DNA from: Lewinellaceae bacterium
Lineage (GTDB): Bacteria > Bacteroidota > Bacteroidia > Chitinophagales > Saprospiraceae
Reading direction: 5' to 3'
DNA: 64,000 nucleotides
Assembly (NCBI GenBank): GCA_016708875.1
Contig: JADJFA010000006.1
Span: forward strand, 124,001 to 188,000
Below the pieces are notes generated by a model that saw only the letters and a list, made by a program, of their open reading frames with translations, made no database searches and had not been told where the DNA came from. A program made the translations under genes and the position numbers. The stretch's first letter is position 1. Every line of letters starts with the position of its first letter. Shown piece by piece: positions 55,915 to 64,000 of this stretch.

Positions 55915-58014
55915 TCAATATGCCCCAAAATACCTTCTCAAAAACCACTCACCCGCCAGCAACAAGGCCAGCAGCGCAAAAATCCATTTGAGGTTGATCA
56001 ACGGGTTGGTTTGCGTGGTTTGATACATAACGGGCTTCACCGTTTCATTGGCCTTGATTTTTTCAGCAATGCTGGCAAGCTGGTTGGAGAACACCGTTTC
56101 GCCGCCAAATTTTGCGCTCAACTGCCGAAGCACTGAATGGTTTGCCGTTGTTTCAAACAATTCCAATTCAATGGGTTGCACACTGAAACGCCCCTCGTAC
56201 AATAGATTTTGGCCGTTGAAATTAACCATCGCTTTGTAGGTATATGGCCCCACCGGGAGAATGCCCGCATTGAGCGTATACGCCTTGCCAAGTTTATTGA
56301 AGGTGTAGGTGAACTCCTTGCCGTCGCGGTTGCGGATGCTCATAGCCACGTCGGGGTCGTTCGTTAATTCGTAGTTGTCGTTGTAGAGTTCCCCGCCAAA
56401 GCTGACAGGCTCATTTTCATTAAAAATGTTTTTGTCCAAGGTTACGCGGAACTTGCGCTTGTCCTCTTTGAGTGAGAGATATTGCACTGTTTTGCCAACC
56501 AATTCGTCAAAAATTTCGTGGTTTTGGTGCTGTAAGAAGTCGAATAGCCTCCAGCGCCAAAGTCCTTCGCCAAGCAGTATCCCTGTTTTGACTCCATTTG
56601 TTTCACCCACTGCCAGGAGCGGCTGATCAGTGTCCACCTTTCCGATCCGCTTACGGAGCAGCACTTGCGCCTGCGGTGTTGCGCCAAAACTGCCAAAAGC
56701 CGAGGTCATCGGATTGAACTTTGGTAATTCCTCCAACACTCTTGGGCTTAGCGAAAACGCCGCGAACTGAGGCGAAACACGCCCCTGCACCTCATCACTT
56801 TGCGAACCATCGCTTTGAAGGCTCACCAGGCTTTGCGCTCTTGACAACGCAGGATAGCCCGTCTGCATTCCGGCAATGAAAAGTCGCGGAATGCGCTTTT
56901 CATTCATCTTGTTGAGTAAGCCGGAAAGGTCGTTCGAACTCGAAGGCAGATTGTGCAGTACCACAAAATCGTACTTTACAACATCCAGACCTGGATCATT
57001 GATATAGGCAGTACTGACCTGATAATTTTTGTTGCTTTCGAGGGTTGTTTTCAGCGCGCTGAGGTCGGGGTGGGGACTATTGGCCAGGAGCAGAATTTTC
57101 TGCCGGGCATCGAGCACGTCAATAAAAATTTCGCGGCGGTTGTTGGAAGTACTCGCCTCCCCAGGCAAAACGGCGGCACTAATAATGTAGGAAACAACGC
57201 CCGCCTGATCTGCATCGAGTTGCACTTCCTTGGTGCTAAAAAAATCGTTCCCCGCCAGCGAAACCGGGATGCGCTGGAGTTCTTTCAGGCCTGAATCACT
57301 TGATTTTGAAACGGTTACGACGGTTTGTTTTCCGGCGAAGTTGGTTGCGGCCAGATCAATTTGCAGCGTAAACTTGTCGCCCAGGTAGGCTATTTTGTTG
57401 TGGAAAACCCGCTTTACCACCAGGTCTTTTTTCGGCGTGGTATCGCCCAATGCGACCGTGTACACTGGTGCAGAAAGCGGCGCGTCGGAGTACGCCGGGT
57501 TGCTGCCCTGGTTGTAGATGCCGTCAGAAGCGAGTACTACCGCGCCAAGGTTTTGGCCGCCATAGAGATCGTACACGCTCCTTAGGAGTTCTGAAAAATT
57601 GGAGATTTTATCGGTGAAATTGAAATCTACACCCTCACGCACCTAGTCACCAAAGGCTAGTTCGTGCACCTCATAATTTTCTGAAAGGGCGTTTTTCAAG
57701 GAAGACCAATCTTGCTTATATTGTTCCAGAGTCGCTCCTTGCAAGTCAGCGGCTACACTTTCCGACTGATCTTGTGCCAGTACAACAATAGGCTTTTTTG
57801 TTTCGGTAAAAAAACTTTTCAGCAAGGGTGACAACAACAATGCGCTGAGCAAAGTGACTGATAGCCAACGCAATAGACCCAGCCAGCGATTGAGTTTCGG
57901 GGCTTGATCACGAAAAGTGGTGTCGCGGTAATAAAGCAGCAGCGCATAGCCTAGCCCCAGCAGCGCACAAAAAATCAGAAACCAAGCGGGGTATTGAAAT
58001 GAGAGGTCAAGCAT
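55915..58014 (-). CDS. Large membrane protein with VWA-like domain (internal TAG)
   Basis: About 699 residues including the stop position. Two N-terminal membrane helices (FLIFCALLGLGYALLLYY; LLRWLSVTLLSALLLSPLL), a VWA-like segment (PIVVLAQDQSES to NLGAVVLASDGIYNQGSNPA), a long beta-rich periplasmic part (KVFTLQIDLA-like, VTVSKSSDSGLKEL) and a C-terminal helix (WIFALLALLLAGEWFLRRYF). A TAG on the coding strand at 57643-57645 splits it after LAFGD; the same frame goes on VREGVDFNFTDKI, so CAG-to-TAG is likely. Such proteins are common in Bacteroidota, with no proven role. Confidence 0.78.
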
Positions 58015-58027
58015 TAATATCGTTATT

Positions 58028-58167
58028 TTTTACCCGTTTACCCGCCGAAGCCGTAGGCGAAGGAGGGGGGGATTCGTCATTTTGTCATTGGGGTCATTAA
58101 TCGTTATTTTGGCAAGAGTATGTAAATAACGAATAATGACGACCCGCCATAGCCGTAGGCGGGTAAA
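58028..58167. repeat. Composite hairpin with CCGCCGAAGCC and GTCATTAATCGTTATTT words
   Basis: Outer arms TTACCCGCCGAAGCCGTAGGCG (from 58038) and CCCGCCATAGCCGTAGGCGGGTAA (to 58167) share words and pair in part; inner arms GTCATTAATCGTTATTT and AAATAACGAATAATGAC pair with one mismatch. The CCGCCGAAGCC core is the same as at 46524 and 48076. It fills the gap between the VWA-like gene and the ThuA fusion. Confidence 0.7.
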
Positions 58168-58201
58168 GCCGCAAAATTGCGGAAAAAATTGCGCCTTTCG
58201 T

Positions 58202-61200
58202 TCATTCCCTCAAATCAAACCTCACCCAATCCACTGCCGCCACCGCTTTCGAGGGGTCATTTTCGTTTTTGAACACAAAATAAACATCGTGAAATCCAGG
58301 ATGCACAGTCTCTGAAATTGAGATGGTGGCTTCGGCAAATTCCATTTTCAACCCAGCTATCTTTTGTGGTAAAACAGCTTTGCCAAGCAGTTTGCCTTTT
58401 GATGAACCGAGCCGGATCTCTACCCTCCCGCCGCCGAACTGGTATTTGCTATCGCTCGTACCAATGCCCATTACCATGGAGTGAACGCCCGTCAGGTCAA
58501 CATGTTTAAACACAAAAAAACTACTGGTTTTTAATTCGATGAGCACCACCGTATCGCCATTGAACGGACGATAAGTCTGAATGTTTTTAGACATACTATC
58601 GGCCTGCTCGGCTTGTTGGTAAGCAGGGCGCAACGCAATCGTCTCCCAGCCTTCGAGCGAGCTTTGGTTCTGGCTACCCCGATCCCGGTAACTTGCCTTA
58701 AATATAAAGGTGCCTGCTTTGGGTTTTGCTTTTTTGTCTTTGGACAGGGTTGGCGTTAGCGTGTAATCGCCCACAAGCGGTATGAGCTGCTTCGGCTTTG
58801 GCGGGTCGCCGAGCGAGAGTATCCAACGAACCATTTCGCCCGCGCTCTCTTCCGTGATTTGCGGGTGTGCACTCATAACTACCTGACCCCAGTTGCCCGC
58901 TCCACCCTTGATGATTTTTTGCGCGAGATCACGAACCGCCAGTTCGCTTTTTCGATACCGCTCGGCAATGGATCGGTAAGCAGGGCCATTTACAGCATTT
59001 TCTTCGGCATGGCAGGTACCACAGTCGGAGCGCTCCATGAGTATTTTGCCGCGTGCATATTCAGCCACTTGTTTTGCCGCTTGATGTCCTTGAGCGATAC
59101 TTGTAATATCGAAACCGGTTTCCAAATAGTCAATGGTTGTAGCCACCGATGCAGGAGTAATACCGCCTTTATCAAGTGAACCATCTTCTGTATCCGCCAC
59201 TACCAATCGGTAGCTCAATACTTGGCCGGGTTGGTAGAAGCTGCGGTTTTTTCCTCCAAAATCCCAGTGAACCAATGGGGGTTCGTTGCCAACACTGATT
59301 TTCATCTTGGCCGTTTTTGTTGCGCCAGCGTTGTCGGTCACTTTCAATCTGGCTTCGTAAGTGCCGGGTTTTTCATAAATATGGACAATACTATCTAACT
59401 CCGTATCCAAGGTACGAGGCGAATTTCCATGTTTCCTTGCTCTGCGAATTTGTTCAGATTCAGGCAGAGTAGATACGCCTCCCCGGGCTGTTGCATGTTT
59501 TGCAGCAATTTTTAAGACAGCTGTTCCGTCGCCAAAATCGAGTTCAAAGTGTAGCTTTTCGCCATCGTAATCCTTTGTGTTTGACAATGCAAAGCAAGCC
59601 TCGAACGGAGCCGCGCCTTCTGCTTTTTTTGCCTGAATTTCGGGTATTGGCGGACGGTTTCCTCGAACGTAATCAATGCGCGACAAGCGAGCATCGGCGT
59701 TGGTGGCAAACCATTGCGTACCATATTCCAACACCCAAAGTGAGCCATTTTTGTCAATCACCATGTCCATCGGGCGAGTTAGTTTTATTGTCTCGGCAAA
59801 TGGCTCCATGCGGCTGAAATTGCCCAAGGTATCCACGGTGACCGCCATCATCCAGCCTCGCATCCAGTCATAAATGATGAGTTTTTCATTGTAATAGTCT
59901 GGAAAACGGGTTTCAACGGGGTATTCATCACAATAATAGGTTGGGCCTGCCATTACATTTCAACCACCCGTGCCTACCAATGGGAATTCTGGTGAATTGC
60001 CGTAAGGATACCAAATAAATGCAGGTTGGGCGGGGGGCAGCTCGCGCTTTCCTGTATTGTTCGGCGAGTTGTTTATGACTTGGGTGGAGCTGTAAAGAGG
60101 CTCGCTTTTTCTCGTCGCAAAATTGTATTCGTGGTAGGGTTTGTTGTTACCCACGAAATACGGCCACCCAAAAAAACCAGCCTCGCGGGCGCGGTTGATT
60201 TCGTCATGGCCTTGTGGACCTCGGTCCTTTTCTGGCTCACCAGCATCGGGACCAACTTCTCCCCAAAAAAGGAGTTTTCGGCGGTTGTCAAAAGACAATC
60301 GGAAAGGATTACGGCAACCCATCGTGTAAATTTCCGGTCGGCCAAGCGCCCATGCAGGCCACTCGCCTTCGCTTGGCCAATGGCATACCAAGTTTTTCCC
60401 GGCAAACAAATTTGTTTCAGGACAGAGATAGCCGCCATCTGGCAAAGGTTTGATCCTCAAAATTTTGCCTCGTAAATCATTGGTATTGGAAGAAGATTTT
60501 TGGGCATCCCAAGCGCTTCGACCTGGGCGTTCGTCGCTGGGTGAATAGCCGTCTGAAGCGAAGGGATTGGTATTGTCGCCCGTGCTCAGGTAAAGATATC
60601 CTTCTGCGTCAAACTCAATGCATCCACCTGAATGACAACATTCCTGACGTTGAACCCCCACTTGAAGAATGACCTTTTCAGAAGCCCGGTCCAGGGAATC
60701 TCCGCGGAAAACGAAGCGTGAAAGATTGTTCACAGATTCATTTCCTACAGGCGAATAATAGAGGTAAATCCAATGGTTATCAATGTATTGTGGATCGAGT
60801 GCTAAACCCATCAATCCGTCTTCAAACTCGTCGTGAACAGGCAATTTATGGGCAATGTTGACCAGCCCTGTAGCAGGGTCGAAGAGTTTGATGGCGCCGC
60901 GCCGCTCAATAAAAATGATTTTTCCATCGGGCAAAAGATCAAGTTCCATTGGCTCGGTAAGCTCTGCGGCCAGCACTGTTTTTTGAAAGCGCGTGGGATC
61001 GGGAATCTCAGGGGTTCGGCAGGCGGTATAATTCAGGCGTTTTTTTTTACCAATTGCATAGCGGATACCACCTAGTATGTGCTTCAAAAAGTCCGGCTCC
61101 GCATAACTCTCAATGGTATGGCCGAGAGCAGTGTAAAACGCACGCCCTCCATCGTATTCATGGAACCAGGATGCCGGATGATTTGCCCCATTCGTTCCCC

Positions 61201-61768
61201 CTTTGTAACTACTTTCATCAAGACTAAGCAATACCTGTACGTTGGGGTTCAGGTTTTTAAAATTGTACCATTCGTCGTACCGCTGCCAGGTCTCCCCCAG
61301 GTGCTTGGTAGCAGGATGATTGCGGTTTTCGACTTGGAGGGTCGCGGTTTGTTGCTCAGGGTGACTGCTAAAATAACCACCAGCAAGCCCGCCATACCAG
61401 GTCCAACCATATTCCGTATCTGTGGCCGAGTGAATGCCGACATAGCCTCCTCCAGCCTGGATGTAGCGTTCAAAAACAGTCTCTTGTTCAGGATTCAGTA
61501 CATCGCCCGTGGTACAGAGGAATACAATGGCATTGTAACGCCGCAGGTTTTTTTCATTGAATTCTGCAGCATCTTCTGTGGTGTCCACGGCAATACCGTT
61601 TGCATGGCAGAGTTTGCGCAAAGCTGCCCTGGCTGCGGGAATACTCTGGTGGCGGTAGCCCTCGGTTTTGGAAAAAAGGAGGATCCGTGGCGGAATTTGG
61701 TCAGAACAATTTGACAGGAAAAAGGCGAGAGCAAGCAGAAATAGGAAGTTTCGGACAAAAGGCGGCAT
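58202..61768 (-). CDS. ThuA / PQQ-type sugar dehydrogenase / PKD / cytochrome c / CBM6-like fusion lipoprotein (internal TGA)
   Basis: About 1,189 residues. Lipoprotein signal FLFLLALAFFLSNCSD; ThuA domain (RILLFSKTEGYRHQSIPAA to about 240); glucose/sorbosone dehydrogenase domain (MELDLLPDGKIIFIERRGAI, VHDEFEDGLMGLALDP, MGCRNPFRLSFDNR); PKD-like domain (ELDFGDGTAV, EKPGTYEARLKVTDNAG); a c-type haem site CGTCH near residue 916; and a C-terminal CBM6-like domain (FGGGRVEIRLGSSKG, VYFVFKNEND). An in-frame TGA (coding strand, 59960-59962) falls after VGTGG; homologues have Arg here (GGRNVMAGP), so CGA-to-TGA is likely. Predicted to oxidise sugars on the cell surface and pass electrons to its own haem. 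Confidence 0.83.
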
Positions 61769-61956
61769 GAAAACGTTGTATTTTGAATTGGAGGGGGAAA
61801 ATTAGGCGTTGTTTTTGCTTTGGGGCTTATTATTTTTGCCGAAAATCCGATTGACTTAAATTTGGATTAAAATTGCCCCCCATTCCCCTAACTATTAGAT
61901 TTAGAAGGACTTTTGCCCCTTGATATATTCGTTCAGTTTCGTTTAAAACATTCATA

Positions 61957-63291
61957 ATGAATCTAAAACCTACCTTCCTTGCCGCATTTGCTTTGCTTGT
62001 GGGCCTTTTTGGCTGCGAACAAACCAGCACTGACTACCAGCAAAAAGCAAATAACCCTGAATTCATGCATGCTGGAGTTCGCCGTATCACCGACATCATC
62101 CGGCACGACATTTTTGCACCCACTGTTTCCTCCCGCATTTATGCTTATTCGGCGGTGGCGGCTTATGAAGCTCTGGTGCCAGGCTACCCTGCCTACCAAA
62201 GCCTTGCTGGACAACTAAATGGCCTAACAGCTGGCCCACAACCAGAGGCTGGTAAAGAATACTGCTACCCTTTGGCAAGTTTTAATGCTCAACTTATTGT
62301 GGGCAAACAATTGGTCTTTTCAGAAGGAGAGGTGGAAGACTTAAAAGAAAAGACCTTTGAAGACTTTCAAAAAATGAAAATGCCTAAAGCAGTGTACGAC
62401 CGCTCTATGGCTTTTGGAGAGGCGGTGGCAAAACACATCCTGGCATGGTCAAAAAGCGACAATTACGCACAAACACGCAGCGCGCCAAAGTTCACCATTG
62501 ACGTGGAAAGCCCCGCACGCTGGCGACCTACTCCTCCAGCTTATGGGGATGCATTGGAGCCATATTGGAACCAAATCCGCCCTTGGGTGATGGACTCTAT
62601 AGCGCAATTTCAGGCAGATCCGCCAATGCCTTTCAGTACAGACAAAAACAGCGACTTTTACAAGCAGGCCCTAGAAGTGCGCGACATTGTGAACAACCGC
62701 ACCCAAGAGCAAGAGGATATCGCTTGGTACTGGGACGATAACCCATTTGCCATGGAAGTAAGCGGCCATATCGCCTTTGCAAAGAAAAAAATAAGCCCGG
62801 GTGGCCACTGGATGAATATCGTAGGTCACGCTTGCCGCAAAGCAAATGCGGACATAATCAGCTCCGCAGAGGCCTATGTAAAAGTTGCTTGCGCACTGGC
62901 CGATGCCTTTATATGTTCCTGGGATATTAAGTACAAAACAAACCTAATCAGGCCAGAATCGTATATCAATCAATACATTGACCAAAGCTGGCAGCCATTG
63001 ATCCAAACCCCGCCATTCCCAGAACATACAAGCGGACATAGCACTATTTCGATGGCCGCCGCCGCAACGCTTACAGGACTTTTCGGCGATAATTTTGCTT
63101 TCACGGACAGTACCGAAATGGAATTCGGCATTGATCCACGTAGCTTTAATTCATTCTATCAGGCTTCAGAAGAAGTGGGCATGAGCCGCCTCTATGGTGG
63201 GATTCACTATCGTCGTGGCAATGAAGCGGGTCTGAAATGTGGAAAGGAAATTGGGCAGTTCGTTGTGACTGATTTGAAGACCCGTAAGTAA
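61957..63291 (+). CDS. Vanadium-dependent haloperoxidase / PAP2-type lipoprotein
   Basis: Protein of 444 residues with a lipoprotein signal (FLAAFALLVGLFGCEQ). The vanadate/phosphate-binding pieces of the haloperoxidase-acid phosphatase fold are present: RPESYINQYIDQSWQPL, the PEHTSGHSTISMAAAA block with the catalytic histidine, and MSRLYGGIHYRRGNEAG with the third conserved Arg/His. Whether it is a haloperoxidase or a phosphatase cannot be told from motifs alone. It ends 2 bases before rsmE. Confidence 0.85.
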   Translation: MNLKPTFLAAFALLVGLFGCEQTSTDYQQKANNPEFMHAGVRRITDIIRHDIFAPTVSSRIYAYSAVAAYEALVPGYPAYQSLAGQLNGLTAGPQPEAGKEYCYPLASFNAQLIVGKQLVFSEGEVEDLKEKTFEDFQKMKMPKAVYDRSMAFGEAVAKHILAWSKSDNYAQTRSAPKFTIDVESPARWRPTPPAYGDALEPYWNQIRPWVMDSIAQFQADPPMPFSTDKNSDFYKQALEVRDIVNNRTQEQEDIAWYWDDNPFAMEVSGHIAFAKKKISPGGHWMNIVGHACRKANADIISSAEAYVKVACALADAFICSWDIKYKTNLIRPESYINQYIDQSWQPLIQTPPFPEHTSGHSTISMAAAATLTGLFGDNFAFTDSTEMEFGIDPRSFNSFYQASEEVGMSRLYGGIHYRRGNEAGLKCGKEIGQFVVTDLKTRK

Positions 63292-63293
63292 CA

Positions 63294-63998
63294 ATGAATC
63301 AACTGTTTTACACCCAAAAAATAGAAAACGGCTTTGCTGTTTTTGAAGAGGAAGAAGGTCGGCATTTGCTTACTGTGCTGCGCAAAAAAACGGGCGATCT
63401 TCTACAACTTACTGATGGAAAAGGCTTTTTTTACGAAGCCGAATTGGCTGATGCGGGCAAGCGACAGGTGCTTGCCCGCATCATTTCCAAAACCGCTGCA
63501 CCCATCCTGCGCCCGGCACGACTCCACATTGGCATAGCGCCAACGAAACAGATGGAACGCCTGGAATGGTTTTTGGAAAAAGCCACCGAAATCGGCGTAG
63601 ACGAAATTACCCTGCTCCTTTGCCAGCGCTCCGAACGCGACAGTATCCGGCTCGACCGTCTGGAAAAAATCCTTGTTTCGGCCATGAAGCAATCTTTGCG
63701 GGCCTGGCTGCCAAAATTGAACCCGCCCATTCGTTTTCAGGATTTTGCAAAAAAAACAAGCGAGGCGCAAAAACGCCTCGCATGGTGCTCTGAGGCACTT
63801 TTGCCCCATTTGAAAAACACGCTTTCTCCCCTTCAAGATGCTGTGATTGCCATTGGCCCGGAAGGCGACTTTTCTCCTGAAGAAGTCAAAATTGCACTCG
63901 CCAATGGCTTTCAAGGTGTTAGCCTCGGTCAAGCCCGTTTGCGCACGGAAACCGCAGGGCTGGTGGCTGTTGGGATATTTGAGATATTGGGAAATTGA
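63294..63998 (+). CDS. rsmE: 16S rRNA (uracil1498-N3)-methyltransferase RsmE
   Basis: SPOUT-class methyltransferase acting on U1498 of 16S rRNA. 234 residues, complete. N-terminal PUA-like part (HLLTVLRKKTGDLLQLTDG), then PTKQMERLEWFLEKATEIGV, the RSERDSIRLDRLEKIL segment, and the SAM-knot motifs AIGPEGDFSPEEV and GVSLGQARLRTETAGLVAVG. It overlaps no gene and follows the haloperoxidase-like gene by 2 bases, suggesting co-transcription. Confidence 0.95.
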   Translation: MNQLFYTQKIENGFAVFEEEEGRHLLTVLRKKTGDLLQLTDGKGFFYEAELADAGKRQVLARIISKTAAPILRPARLHIGIAPTKQMERLEWFLEKATEIGVDEITLLLCQRSERDSIRLDRLEKILVSAMKQSLRAWLPKLNPPIRFQDFAKKTSEAQKRLAWCSEALLPHLKNTLSPLQDAVIAIGPEGDFSPEEVKIALANGFQGVSLGQARLRTETAGLVAVGIFEILGN

Positions 63999-64000
63999 GA

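Noticed and set aside
19491..59962. Recoded stop codon or selenocysteine
   Set aside because: TAA, TAG and TGA all interrupt conserved genes, while all three also end normal genes here. No single reassignment fits, and there is no SECIS-like reason to favour TGA.

Overview
The window looks like a chromosome segment from the phylum Bacteroidota, most likely the Saprospiria/Chitinophagia side. The pointers are a GldG gliding protein, two large secreted proteins with type 9 secretion system (T9SS) C-terminal domains (one gliding-associated type B, one type A), SprB-type repeats, BshA of bacillithiol synthesis, a mevalonate-pathway pair (mvaA-fni), DUF3127 and DUF4197 proteins, and a TTTG-N20-TAnnTTTG promoter before mnmG. 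The placement is inferred from gene families only. I saw no rRNA, tRNA, prophage, IS element or CRISPR array.

Layout. 0.1-7.3 kb: ABC exporter, thiolase, MlaF-like ATPase, haem-c lipoprotein, HMG-CoA reductase and type 2 IPP isomerase. 7.5-9.8 kb: DUF1684 protein, bshA and a lone HSDR_N nuclease-like domain. 10.0-17.2 kb (all minus strand): guaB, a flippase, pyrB and pyrR, an amino-acid permease, a W-rich secreted protein and a DUF3127 protein. 17.5-25.9 kb: E2 acyltransferase, gldG, a monooxygenase-fold protein, a LOG-family protein, DUF4197, an EEP-family hydrolase and a fused E1 alpha/beta dehydrogenase. 26.4-34.8 kb: a lipoprotein, a DUF486 membrane protein and a giant (about 2,475 residue) repeat-rich T9SS adhesin. 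34.9-37.4 kb: an AT-rich island of two paralogous propeller lipoproteins, each followed by a roughly 135-bp folded element resembling an integron attC site. 37.6-46.5 kb: mnmG, proline dehydrogenase, aroE, a class III nucleotide cyclase, xseA, and an ECF sigma factor with two small envelope genes. 46.6-54.3 kb: a secreted protein, an alpha/beta hydrolase, a Kazal/dockerin-like T9SS protein, a decayed or badly read gene, and a PagL-like deacylase. 54.4-64 kb: rlmN, a RelE-type toxin-antitoxin pair, a large VWA-type membrane protein, a ThuA/sugar dehydrogenase/cytochrome c fusion, a vanadium haloperoxidase-like lipoprotein and rsmE.

Two window-wide patterns stand out. First, gaps between genes are filled with short 'word' repeats (for example TGTCCAA, GTTTATAAGG, ATTAGTGCAATTAGTGG, CCAATCACC, GGCAGTAGC, CCGCCGAAGCC) arranged as imperfect hairpins. 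Some also sit in frame inside genes, in the linkers of the ABC exporter and of E2. Second, about thirteen genes are interrupted, including ones expected to matter (mnmG, gldG, E1, E2). Most interruptions are one-base changes in or next to homopolymer runs; five are in-frame stops. All three stop codons occur, so code reassignment is unlikely. Consensus error in a draft or long-read assembly is the simplest explanation, with real decay possible where lesions cluster (24.0-25.7 and 52.2-52.6 kb).
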